A DNA stretch of 64,000 nucleotides from Moniliophthora roreri (Eukaryota > Basidiomycota > Agaricomycetes > Agaricales > Marasmiaceae): positions 496,001 through 560,000 of the forward strand of contig LATX02000001.1 of assembly GCA_001466705.2 (NCBI GenBank), read 5' to 3'. Made by a program: the position numbers and the translations under genes. Positions 47,160-58,550 of this stretch are shown here, piece by piece; position 1 is the first letter of the stretch, and the number at the start of each line of letters is the position of its first letter. A model generated the notes under the pieces. It had not been told where the DNA came from. It searched no databases and saw nothing but the letters and a program-made list of their open reading frames with translations.

Positions 47160-49840
47160 ATTACTGCGTAGCATGTTCGAGCCAAAGATGCTTATGAACG
47201 TGTCGTCGCCGATAACCCCGGTCACGCAAAGGTCTTGCAGCAGCTCGGATGGCTCTATCACCAAGACGGCTCTTCTTTCCAGAATCAGGATCTCGCCATT
47301 CAATATTTGACAAAGAGTCTCGAAGCAGGTAAGGTTTCATCTAAATTTATCTCCACAAGATTGATCACACATTTTTATTTACTTGTTTAGACTCTTCGGA
47401 TGCCCAAAGTTGGTACCTTTTAGGCCGTGCTTACATGGCAGGCCAAAAGTACAACAAGGCATACGAAGCTTATCAACAAGCAGTCTACCGTGACGGGCGC
47501 AACCCAACCTTCTGGTGTTCCATCGGAGTTCTCTACTTCCAGATCAATCAGTTCCGTGATGCCCTCGACGCCTACTCGCGTGCTATCCGAATCAACCCGT
47601 ACATCTCTGAAGTATGGTTCGACCTCGGAAGCCTCTACGAATCCTGCAACAATCAGATTTCCGATGCTATTGATGCCTACGCGCGCGCTTCCGAGCTTGA
47701 TCCTGGAAACCATGTCATCTCCTCTAGGTTACAGTTGCTCAAACAGGCTCAGGCTACCGGCGGCCAGTTGCCAGCTGCACCGGGCCCTCAAGATGTTCAC
47801 CCGACAGCTTACGCGTCCGCTGTCGTACCGCCACCCGGCTTGTCGGGTCCGCCGCTTCTTTTGCAGCCACCAAATCAGCGTACGTCGTCTTTCCGAGCCG
47901 ACTCGAGAGGACCCACAAGTGAAATCTCCCTTCCGCCACCGTCAACTGGACAGTCTAGTAGCGCCACTCGCTCACCACCTGGTCCATTCCGCGGCGGACC
48001 ACCTCCACCTGTCATTATTGATGAAAACCGCCATCACCCGCCTCATACTCCTTTAGCTCCCATGGACGTTGACCGTCCTCTTCCTTCTCGTGGCGGTCAT
48101 ACAAGGGATTACTCCCAGGACCGTTCTCAACCACCTCCAAGCAGTCTCCTCTTGCATCACCCTCCTTCAGACGATCGTGAACCTCCTTCTCGTCCACAAC
48201 ACGACTCCTACTTCACCCGTGGTCACGGCCGACCTGGATCTCGCAGTGTTTCGCCAACAGGTCCACCTCAATCTGCAATCCCTCGAGGACGCTCTCCGCC
48301 ACCTCCCTTCCAAACTTCGTCTAGAATGGCTGGACCTGGACAACCCATGATTGCTCGATCACCTCGACAATATCAAGCCTCTGCATCTGCGTCTCATCCA
48401 GAAGATGGACCATGGCGTCCGTCCGTAAACGATCATCGGGACAGCAGGGATTGGGATCGGGAACGTCGGCGGGATTACCCCACCTCAGGGCCAGGAGGTG
48501 CATTCTATCCTCCTCGAGAACGCTCACCACCAAGGCATAGTCCTGTTGAGCCTAGTCCAAGGTCTGGACATCGGATTTGGGAATCGGTGGTCAGTAAGCC
48601 TTCTCATCACAGTCGGGCGCCTTCACCACCACCACCACCACCACCACCACCCGAGTTGCCGAGGGGTCGATTTGACCCAAGGAGCGATGCTCGAGTTGAG
48701 AGAGAGTATGACAGGCTTGGTCTGGATAGAGAGATGAGGGATGTGCGAGACATTAGAGATCGGGACTACCCACCATCCCATCCAGATGCTGTTCGTCGTG
48801 ATTCTGGTGGACCGTCAGCACGGGTGATCTCGTCGGGTCCACCTCCACCTCCTCCCTTCACTCGCAATTCAGAGTCCCCACATCCAGAAGGTGGCAAATC
48901 CCGACGACGTAATGGAAATGGTAACGGTGCGCCCAAAGAGCCTTCCGGTCCCTCTACGGCTAACACTCCCACAAATGTTCCTGGTTCAAAGTCAAAACGC
49001 TCTTCAAGGAGGAGTGGTAAGGAAGAACGTGGTTTCAACAAGTCTGGCTCGCCGTCTGCTGCATCAACATCCTCGCATTCGGCCAATGGACATACGCCGC
49101 GTCCACCTTCGAGAATTGTCGATGAGGATTATGATGAAGGTGTTGCAGATACACTAATGTCGTTGGCTTCAGCAGGTGGTGCTGCAAGGGATAGAGATGT
49201 TGTTATGGGTTCTCCACACGATAGTGTTAGCGGTCGACCTCACCCTCCTTCACATCGCGATTCGGTTTCCTCTACACGCTCATTCACCATGGCTTCTGCC
49301 TCTCCTCATTCTCTTAAGCGCGCCCTATCGCCTGATCGCGAAGACGACAAGCGACCCAGTGCCAAGAGACGTCTGTCGATGTCTACTCCCACACCCCCCG
49401 GCTCTGGTGGTAATGACCGCAGCTCAAATGGACGAAGGACGCCTATTCCGGGAACTTTGACTCGGCCGTCACCTATTCCTTTCCGACAACAGCCTTCTTC
49501 GGCCGGACCAAACTCTCGGAGTCCAGAAGCATCTCCAGTCTCTGGTGGTGGCAATGGCTTGGGTGGTGTATTGCCACCACATCCCCGACCGGTTGGACTG
49601 TCATCAAGCTCTCGTGAGCGGGAAGGTATTGCATTACCGCCGATTGCAACCTTGTCACCCACATCAACTGCACCGTCACCACAAGAAGTCGATCGTGATG
49701 AGGAGAGGGAGAGCAAGAGGCTGCCGGTTGAATCTTCACCCAAGTCAAGGGCTGGCGGTAACGAGAGGGCAACACCTAGTCCAAAGAACAGTCGGGACCG
49801 TGCATCGGGTTCGCCGAACGCGGAGAAGAAGACTGACTGA
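45990..49840 (+). CDS. SSN6: Ssn6/Cyc8-type TPR transcriptional corepressor
   Basis: TPR subunit of the Tup1-Cyc8 corepressor. Seven exons: 45990-46287, 46338-46474, 46530-46596, 46655-46840, 46901-47073, 47172-47328 and 47391-49840; 1155 residues. The N-terminus has two polyproline runs. About ten TPR repeats cover residues ~85-445, for example GRVAEQMGDLEHALSAYENA, LGHCYLMQDDLQKAYSAYQQ, LWYGIGILYDRYGSLDHAEE, LFRLGIIYKQQGKYEDSLVC, ADIWFQIGHVYEQQKDHVRA, SWYLLGRAYMAGQKYNKAYE and SIGVLYFQINQFRDALDAYS. The last ~700 residues, one exon, are rich in Pro, Ser, Arg and His and look disordered. A 35-T run lies in the fifth intron. Confidence 0.94.
47123..47157 (+). repeat. 35-nt poly-T tract inside an Ssn6 intron
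   Basis: Uninterrupted T run in intron 47074-47171, followed by GCATTACTGCGTAG and the next exon. It lies where a polypyrimidine tract would be but is far longer than in the other introns. Confidence 0.95.
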
Positions 49841-52354
49841 TCTCGTTCAATCTCTTGCTGTCGTTGCCACTCTCACCCCTCTGCACATGGACGCTCGCAT
49901 ATTATGCATACCGTTGCCTTTGTTGATAGTTATGACACACTATGCCCGTCATGATATGAATTATTCCACCCATAGAACGCTATCCACATACCTCATTGTT
50001 TCAATAACTACCATGATTCCCCTCCTCACTTTCAATCTTTTTCTTTCTCTTGTTCTGTCTCAAGTTCCGAGTTGTCTAATCTTATTCAAAAGGTCTCGCA
50101 TCAATAACTGTAGCATCTCCTTGTATCTTTGTTTATAAACTATTCGCTTTGTCAACTGCCATAAAAATGAATGATAGTTGGATTCACCCGCGATAATTTG
50201 ACATTCTCCCGAGAGCCGCCCACGATTATTCTGCATCGTACTTGAAAAGATGGCCCAAGCCTCAAGTGACCACCTTGGAACCTATACATTAACGCGGCAC
50301 TATCTTCTGGCGTATGCGACGCGACGCGACGCGCCTTCCTGCCGCTTTATTCCGTTCCATCATCATCATCCTCCCGAGCCGTTTATTAACTCGAATTGCA
50401 AAAAAAAAATTTGCTCTCAATCAAATCCATGGACAAACCACAATTTGTAAATTATGTACCCCCGATCTCCCTTGATCCTATCGCAAGCTGCCAATTTGAT
50501 ATGGTATTTTATTTTTTTTTGTCACTCGTGATATTGAAACGCCACGCGGTCGCAGGTGACCAATGATCTGGAGGAGACTCCGAGTCTGTTCTCCGAGAAT
50601 GACCGACAAATGAATCTGTTTCCGACCATCGGAAGTCAAATGAACTGTGGAATATCTATTCGCATACGCCCAGACTCTCAGGGAGTTTGCGCAGTGGGCG
50701 TGACAGGGTGCACGGTGGGACCAGAGGATGCTGTTTCGCTGTGGCGTGGGCGGCTGGTCTACGTCACCGACTTTGTGGAGTGGCCGATTCCGGAGTGGTA
50801 GTGCCTGGGTAAGGAGTGCACGGCGTAAAAGAACAACCTTCGAAGCCTGGGTATGAACAGAGGCCCAACGAAGGTCTTGGCAAACGAAATTGTAGTCAAC
50901 GTTCAAGCTGCGCCATAAGACAATGGCAGGTGACAGGTTTCACCGACGAAAATAGACGTCAAAGGGCAAATTGCGATTGCGATCACCGAGGAGTAAAGTA
51001 GCACTAGGAGTTGGTGAGAGTAAAGGACGAGGAAGAGGAAAAGGAAAAGAAGACCTGTTGACGGTACGGGGTTAATAGAACTTTAGAAGTAGAAGTCGGG
51101 TCAAATGAAGAGGTACCGGAATGACGAGTCGAGTACCGAGAGGATGGTAAAGTGCGCAGTCGGTATAGCGGTGTATGGTTGACACGAGAACATTCGAAAA
51201 CTCTAACCTACGAAGTCGAAGTCGAGGCTATGTGTATGAGGTCAGTCTCGGCGGGAAACGTATGAAGCGAAATCACCGACGCATCAACAGCAATAGTAGA
51301 ACGTCGACATCCGATGGCCGTAACGCATCTCAGTTGCATATCTATCAGATCAGCGCTCGAGGGACAGGAACACATGAACCCAACATCGTATTGACTGTGA
51401 TAGGGGGACGTCGGTCTACATCGGTCGATACCTGTAATCGAGAAGTAGAAGCATCAAGGCTTACTAGTAAGGTATGAGTTCATGCTAATCCAAGACGGGC
51501 CCATTTGGTAGTCAACTCAATAGTAGATTCTCAACAATGTGTACCGGGGCCGTAGGTACCCACAGTACCACTGTTGTGGCCACAGCCTAACCACACAAAC
51601 CTAGTTTGTCCGAAATCATCACTGGAACGGGAGTAGTAACAGCAGGCGACAGCGCTAGGTCCGTGAAGTCAAAAGAAGGCTTCATTACATTGACGATGAG
51701 AACCACAGATTGGAGATGATCCTTGCACAGATTGTTTGACATTTCGCCGAATTCGAATACATGAATAGCAACGTCTTCTGTCCGAGGAGATGAAGCAGGG
51801 CATACGGAGCAGGGGCCATCGATCTCAGATGGGATGATGTAGTCTTCAATTATTGAGATATCACTGGCTCAATGACGGTCAGCAGGTCTTCTGTTCTTCG
51901 AAGTGGGAAAATGCTTCATGGATACCACGTCCGGTTTCGGCTGTTTTGCTGGGGTCTTCAATTGGAGGTAGATATGTCTGATAGGTACAGAGTCTTATTG
52001 GATCAAATCGAGCATATTGAGAGGTTCCGCGAGATTTCACCGTCTTGTCACCGTTCGGGAGAGTCAACACTAAACATAGTAGTCTTTAAACATAGATCGT
52101 GGCGCGGGTACTCACCAGAAGGGCTAGAGCTGAGTATCTGAGCTAGATTTAACCTAGATAGATGCCGTTCGGGTCTAAAAAAGACCGCAGAAACAAAAAT
52201 TCGAGTACTTGTGAGAGTCAACAGAAAACCAGTGCAATCAGTGCAACACTGCAATGCTGGTTGCACGGTGGAAAGAGACGCCGGGAACCACGTGGTCGTC
52301 GGACGCCTGTACCTGAGGCTCTCCACTCGAGCTCTTTCACCCAGCTTCCATGTC
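49841..52354. other. Long intergenic region
   Basis: About 2.5 kb downstream of Ssn6 and upstream of Erf4. Frames such as 51175-51477 (plus) and 50478-50906 (minus) have no recognisable domain and unusual composition. No repeats with clear ends were found by eye. Confidence 0.4.
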
Positions 52355-54125
52355 ATGACCTCGCTCTCACCTTCTGATTCTATCTCTGATGACTCTATAG
52401 CTCAGCTTCATTCTCTAGGGAGCTCTTCTGAGCTATCTGCAACCATAGGAAGCGTTTTGCGAGAAGGAGAATCAAGGAGGAGTGGAGATGGTCCAAAGGA
52501 TACGGTTCGGGTTTCTCAGCAAGACGTGCTTCCTAGTCCACCTCTGACAAGGAGTAATACGGGAGAGAGTAGAGTGGTTGGAACATTGACATTGGATACA
52601 ACCAAGTCAGAGGAGGAGAAGGACCTGGGAGACGATGACTGGGAGGATCCGCTTAGACGACCTAATACTGAAGAAGACGTTCTCGAGATAAGTCAGACTA
52701 TGGGCACCGATTTAGATGGCGGAGACTCGGTCGTAGATGCGAATGGTCGTCTGCGTATTCCAGACTCGAATGACGAGAAATCGTCTTCCCCACGCCCTAA
52801 ATCCGACCTTCGTATCGATATTCGCCCGCCGCCTACACCTCAACCATGGGATCTCGTTGACCCACCTCCCGAAAATGGACAGAAGGCATCAAATCATTTC
52901 GGTACGGTCAGGTCGAACAATTTTAGTACACTTCAGAAGTCTGCGTTGCGTATCTTCCTACTCGAAATTATCTGTCTTACCTACCCGTCCTGCAGGCGTA
53001 GTCGATCCCTCATTCCGAAATCATCATACTACTTTGGACCACCACCCCCTGGGTCAGCTTATGGGACGCCTCCAGTTGGTCAGATTGGTGTACATCATCC
53101 AAGAGAGGTGCTCCGAGTGGAACGGGACTATACTGGGGGAGAGTTGATACAATTCGCTCCCATATATCCCCTAGAGCTAGAAGGAAGGGTACGATAAGTC
53201 TCGATTTACTTTATGTCTGTAGCGTGCACACTTATAATGTTCTTTAAATACCCAGATTACCCCCACCCAGTTCTTGGAGTCCATTAACGCCATTAACGAG
53301 CGCCTGATATCAGCCCACAGTCTTCGATGGTCACTATTGGATAACATGTTGGCGATTCTGTCACTTCAACTGACCAGGTTGTTTCTCCGGTCTCATTACG
53401 AAAAGGTAGAATGGGCTGAAAACGATTTGTATGTGATCACCCCTGATTCCCATCACAGGAGATGCAAAAACTGGAGCAGTTGTTCAAGGCGCTCAATTCA
53501 GAGCTTTACAATCCCGTGGGGTTGAATCTTTTATGGCCACGGAAAGTAGCCTTCCTATTTGTGAGTCATTTTACACCTAGGTCATTCCCGAGGTCGCTCA
53601 TCGGTATTCCTCAACAGCTTGAGATTGAGTACTATGTGAGTATGCTTGTCATGTGGGTATGGCTGTCACTGATCTTATTCACAGTGACGTTTATTCAAGC
53701 ACAATATCGACTATCATCGACTATCACTTCTATTACCTCCGTTCCCCAGCTGGTTTCTGTCATTTATTCCCTCCATTCTCTCCATTCTCTTCGGGCTACC
53801 TCTACTGTTACTGTATAATGATGCTGCGATCAATATCACTTCTTGGACGGATGCTTTGTCAGACGGAAATGAGTCAAAGCTCTTCGGTGCCATGACAGGA
53901 AGAGGATCGCTTAAACGTGATGGAAGCGGTGCACTAACACCGTTCCAACGACGCGAGCCAGAGGCCGGGGATGAACGGAGGGCTTGGGATATTCAATATC
54001 GGTGCGATAAGGAAAGAGAGCTGTATGAGCGCTCTGGGCGCTCGGCGAATTCCTCGCCCGACTGGGAAGGAAGGCCCAGGTACACTGGTACTGATTTCTT
54101 TTCAGTCGAGGATGACATGTCTTAA
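52355..54125 (+). CDS. ERF4: Palmitoyltransferase subunit Erf4 (Golgin A7 family)
   Basis: Partner of the DHHC enzyme Erf2 in Ras palmitoylation at the ER/Golgi. Exons 52355-52911, 52996-53188, 53256-53405, 53459-53560, 53618-53635 and 53700-54125; 481 residues. A disordered acidic N-terminus precedes PKSSYYFGPPPPGSAYGTPP, GQIGVHHPREVLRVERDY, GGELIQFAPIYPLELEGRIT, PTQFLESINAINERLISAH, SHYEKEMQKLEQLFKALNSE, NPVGLNLLWPRKVAFLFLE and IEYY, the Erf4 domain. In my preferred model a further 141 residues follow, with a hydrophobic stretch (WFLSFIPSILSILFGLPLLL) and a charged tail. Using the acceptor at 53684 instead gives an immediate stop (53685-53687) after IEYY. The first exon's donor (GTCGAA) is weak but is required for frame. 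Confidence 0.85.
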
Positions 54126-54558
54126 TTTGGCCTGTTATGTCGTTCGGCAGTAGTCAGCCAGACAGAGTGCCGGACAACGCGCGTTCATTGCCGAAGAGGC
54201 GGGAAACGTCCGAAAGCTCACAAAAGTCTTTTTGCTGAAGTAGTACAGGATGCTGAGATCCGAAAAGCTAAAGTACGATGGATGTGCGCAATAAAGCGAC
54301 ATGTGGGCTATGCGGGAACCAAAAAATCGAGCAAAGTTCACTACAATTGCGGACCACGGCTAACACCCGAGGCGTGACTTGCAAAAATAATTAATTAAAT
54401 GCCTGGAATCTGCTGAGTAATGTAGTCGTCGGTCAGTGATCAGAGAAACATTTGACTCTTTTGCTCTCTCCCTCATCGCTGACTGCGTCGGCGAGCACGA
54501 TTCTGCTGACTGAGCCCTTCAAACTACCCGTACTGCCTTGTCACTTACTCACGATACC
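54126..54558. other. Intergenic region, Yap1 promoter
   Basis: Upstream region of the bZIP gene. No coding sequence; no certain regulatory site recognised. Confidence 0.5.
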
Positions 54559-56618
54559 ATGGAATCGTACGCAGACATTACGCCTCTATTCGACCTCGGT
54601 CAAGTAACAAACTTTTCCCAACTGCCTGACGACGACTTTCTCGCCCTTCTTCAGAAGCAATTCCCCGGCGCGAACCACGGAAATCAGTTTCTGAGCGGAT
54701 TTGGAGACGGCGTAAACCCTCAGAGTCTATCGCATTTCTCAATCCCGTCAAGTATCAGTCCCACCTCCGAAAACAGCAGTCCAAGTCCACCGAACACAAA
54801 CAAGCTTGATGGGAACAAGCAGAGTCCGGAGGGACAGGTTGATGAGGTTACGGAGTCCGCACTAAAACGAAAGGCGAGTGACGATGATTTTGAGGAGGAG
54901 GGACCCAGTCAGAAGAATCAACATACGGGTGAGTGGCTTATAGTTATACCATTTGACCTGTGGCAATTAATCTTCTTTGCACTTGACAGCATCGGGCAGA
55001 CAAAAAGGAGGGAACACCAAACGCAAAGCTTCTGGTCCTGGAGCTGTAAGTATACTCAGGTTCGAAATCTATTGTCCCCTATCGATATTCATTATGTCTG
55101 TCAAAGGATGAATCTCGACTCTTGAAGCGAAAGGAACAGAATCGGGCAGCACAACGTGCATTCCGGGAGCGGAAGGAGAAACATGTCCGAGACGTGAGTG
55201 ATTGAAACTGTGATGATTACAATGTCTTGACAGGGAACGTCCATTCTAGCTTGAAGACAAGGTTGCCGCACTTGAGGCCAAGAACGAGGCGACTACAACT
55301 GAGAACGAGAACCTTCGAGATCTTCTCTCTCGGTTACAATCGGAGAACATGGCCCTGCGACAGCAGGCCCAATCATTCACATTCACCGTTCCAAAGTCTA
55401 CGACTTCCACGGCGCCACCGACAAACGAAAAGGACCCTCAATTCTACTCCGACAACTCCATGTTCTCCACCCTCCCGCGAATCTCGTATACTGCCCCTGA
55501 TCCAACGAATTATTCCAACCCCCTTGACATGACATCAATGACGTCGTTCAATCCTAACGTACTCAATCTACTGGACGAAACTCCACAGCAAACGGCAACA
55601 GATAATGCCACACAGATGGACTTTGGATTCGGGGATCACAAAACATCCAGCCCCAACTCCAATAATTCGGATAGCCAAAATAACAATGGAAATAATGATG
55701 GCGGTGGTTGGCTTCCATATACGTCGAATCTTACGACTCTTACGACCAATCCCGCCTATTTCTCGTTGGCTTCAGCATTTTCGGACTCTTCACCACCACC
55801 AGCTCCAGCTCCAGCTCCAGCCCCAGCCTCGAACGAACAGAGTTCGTTCAACTTTGATATCAGTTCCCTGACTCAGTGGCCATCGACCTCAAACGACGCT
55901 GGCACACTAGACGATCTGTTTGGCGGTTATTTCAACCCCCCGCAGCCAATGGACGTCGACGCGCTCATTCGTGGTTCACCTTCCTCATCGTCGTTTAGCT
56001 CATCTATGAGTCCCGTCGTGCATCATGCGAATATGCGTTCCCCTGCCACTTCAGCCTCATCGTCGCCCGCGTCTCATGCATCGGATGCGAGTTTGTTCAG
56101 CGCAAGGGAAAGCTCGTCTTCAGAGTCGGAGACTGGTCATGACGAATCCCAGTGTCCAAAAACAAAGGAAGAGGCGCGGCAGAGAATCATGTCCGGCGGT
56201 GCCTCACCATTTGTCGAACAGGCTAATAGCAGCAAGCGTATGCATGAGGCATGTACGGAGGCCATTAAGTCTGCAGAGCCCTCACCATTCGTCGGTATGA
56301 CGGATCCTCACGAAGCCCAGTTAATGAAGTCTGTTGCGTGTCAGCGTGGCTCGGGATTCCCCTCGACAGAGAGGAATGAAAATAACGTTGAAGTGCTCAC
56401 TGCATGGAGAAATATAACTCGGGATCCACAATTTAAGGTTGGTGTTCAGCATTTCTAGCCAATGACGGTGTAGCCTGAACGCTATCTCACAGGAGTGTGA
56501 TATCACGAAGCTCTGTTCTGAATTCGCCAGTAAAGCTCGATGTGACGGTTCCAAAGTGGTATTGGAACCATCTGGTGTTAGCAGTATACGAGAGGCCCTC
56601 TCATCAAAGAAGCACTAG
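54559..56618 (+). CDS. YAP1: Yap1/Pap1-type bZIP transcription factor
   Basis: AP-1-like regulator of oxidative-stress response. Exons 54559-54928, 54990-55045, 55107-55193, 55250-56437 and 56493-56618; 608 residues. The basic region is LLKRKEQNRAAQRAFRERKE (about residue 146-165), with the fungal Yap signature NRAAQRAFR, followed by a leucine zipper (LEDKVAALEAKNE, LRDLLSRLQSENMALRQQ). A long Ser/Pro/Asn-rich activation region follows. The C-terminal Cys-rich domain has CDITKLCSEFASKARCDG, the redox-sensitive nuclear-export module of Yap1. Further cysteines (HEACTEAI, SVACQRG) lie about 60-100 residues before it. The final exon supplies the three Cys of the C-terminal domain. Confidence 0.93.
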
Positions 56619-57449
56619 CGATAACAGGCGCCAAGCTTACGTGGCTTAGCCGAAAAAGCCAGATAAATGCGCATCCTCAGCCGCGTCAACGACCGGGCCC
56701 TTGTTCAGCTGGTATCATCACCAAGCGGACCTGTGTGAAGGGGAGACTTGGGACGTAAAAGCATAGAGATACGCGCCAGTTTTCCGCCTTGTCATACCTT
56801 GTATCGTGTCTTTCCCTTTTTTTACTACTGAAGTTGAATTCGTTGTATTACGGTTCTGGTTTTCTTTATTCATCCTCTGCTATCATTGCACTATTACTGG
56901 CGATAACGCCATTGGGTTATCCACTTTTTATGGTCGACATCACCAGAATATGCAACTCGCCTTGTTTTCTCTACAAGTACTGGTCTTAGGCTGTATCGTT
57001 TTCTGTGTATTTTTGTTATCTGTCACTGCTCAGCACCTATACACTAAGTAAATTAAAAATAAACATATGTTACGGCTATCCGTATTTTGTGTTCGACTGC
57101 GTAAACCCTTTGGGCGCTTAGGTTCTCAAATTTCCTCGACTATCCGTGCAGTCAGCTTGCTCCAACCTCGTCCTCGCTGCATGGGACCGACAAATATCAG
57201 GCGCGGATCGGGGGAACCCACCCGCCCCTGTCCCTCTGATCTTGTCTGTGGGCCGAAGGGCTGGGATGAAGCTCCATCCCGCAAGATCAGTCCTCCCAAC
57301 CGTAAACCACCCTCTCGGAAGGTCAAGAAGCTGGACTTGCTGATGGCAGAGGCAGTAGTCCCGGTCAGCTGCTCGGATTGGCGTGAGAGGAGAAGTCCTC
57401 CGGTCCGAGGTCTTTCCAGTGTTTCGGACTCCTTCTGGGTATATAGGCT

Positions 57450-57541
57450 CAGTGGTAGTATCCCTAAACAGAGTTGGAAGTGCAGGCGGTAGGGGTAGCG
57501 GTAGCCCCCTGATGAGAGCTTTTGCAGGCTCGAAACCACTG
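57450..57541 (+). ncRNA. Hammerhead ribozyme-like motif, possible
   Basis: The catalytic boxes CTGATGA (57509-57515) and GAAA (57532-57535) flank a GAGC/GCTC stem with an 8-nt loop. CAGTGG (57450-57455) pairs exactly with CCACTG (57536-57541), and the following TA (57456-57457) gives a legal GUA cleavage triplet. Together these form stems II and III of a type III hammerhead. Stem I is imperfect: next to the core only one pair forms, and a 7-bp helix (57459-57465 with 57491-57497) lies beyond an 11-nt bulge. It may be degenerate or coincidental. Confidence 0.35.
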
Positions 57542-57652
57542 CTAAATCTGCCTCACTAGCTGACCTCTCCATCTGGAAACAAGCAAGAGCCCATGTACAT
57601 CATTGTAACTGCAGATGGTAAGAGCATGGAAACATGTAAGACTTAGGTCAGT

Positions 57653-57837
57653 CATCGCACAAAACTGCAGAAGGTCATAACTCAGTTATAACTAGGTTAT
57701 GACTAGGTTATGACTGGTTTTGGGGGGTTATGACTGGTTTTGGTGGGTTATAACTGCTGGAACCGGTTATAACCACCGGGGACCTGGGTTATAACCCCCT
57801 GGAGACGGGTTATGACCTTTTGCAGTTTTGTGCGATG
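57653..57837 (+). mobile_element. MITE-like element with 29-bp terminal inverted repeats
   Basis: The left end CATCGCACAAAACTGCAGAA.. (57653-57681) is repeated inverted at 57809-57837 with one mismatch. The 127-bp interior is made of alternating GGTTATAAC, GGTTATGAC and TGACTGGTTTTGG units on both strands. TAGGT flanks both sides (57644-57648 and 57839-57843) and may be a target duplication, though the spacing is unequal. No coding capacity, so any movement would need an outside transposase. Confidence 0.7.
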
Positions 57838-58017
57838 GTAGGTAATGAAATGATCTTTCCAACTCCAAGGAATGGCATAAGCTTTTCTGGGTCCAAGCAC
57901 TTCAACCACATCAATGTTTGCCATGAAGGTGTCATACCAGTTGGACTCATCAACTTTGTAGCTTACTGGAGTAGCAGCACAGGTAATGGCTGAAATATTG
58001 TCAGATACATAAGACAA
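57838..58017 (-). pseudogene. Frame fragment beside the MITE-like element
   Basis: About 60 codons read without a stop into the element (AATPVSYKVDESNWYDTFMA, VVEVLGPRKAYAIPWSWKDH). There is no ATG start and no family I can name. It may be a remnant of a transposon or gene interrupted by the insertion. Confidence 0.25.
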
Positions 58018-58550
58018 GGATAAATTTCATGTTGTAGATGAGGTTAGAGTGCTGTGTGGCAGTAGAATTGACCATGGCACTTGTTAACAGGTTTTGGAAG
58101 GAGGATTGCACTGGATGCTGGTGCCGTCGCAGCCAAGTCGCAGCAAGAAGATGAGAGACGACAGCAGGTGAATTTCACACAGTGCTTACTTCCATGTGGT
58201 GAGTTGCCAAAAGCCACATAATCACATTTCAGTCATCATGTTCCATGGTTAAAAAAGGGGAAGAATCTGGCACTCTATTGACAGGCATTCGCGAGCCTTC
58301 CGTTAAAAATTGGAAGAGGAGTGATCGAAAGGGGGAGATGATGGGACAGCAAGGTAGTGTACGCAATCATGATTACGAGGGAGCTTCCATATATAGTAGA
58401 ATAGTGATCGGCCACCAAAAAGTGTCGGGCTAGATCACATGTTAAGACTCACTACCTAGCGGTAGCGGGAATTCCTGAAGGCGATTATCATTGAACCCGA
58501 GATATACACAAATTGCTCTATCTCGATCGTCTGGAAACATTCAATCAACA

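Larger units (their letters stand above)
56619..58550. other. Region with mobile-element debris
   Basis: Almost 2 kb without an intact gene. It contains a hammerhead-like motif (57450-57541), a MITE-like palindromic element (57653-57837), and a frame fragment (57838-58017, minus) beside it. Confidence 0.5.

Noticed and set aside
50478..50906. 142-codon open frame on the minus strand
   Set aside because: No family features; an equally open frame exists on the opposite strand.
51175..51477. 100-codon open frame rich in Arg and Ser
   Set aside because: Composition follows local GA-rich sequence and no homology is recognised.
57126..57572. 148-codon minus-strand frame across the hammerhead-like segment
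   Set aside because: No start context or domain; overlaps non-coding structure and looks like chance.
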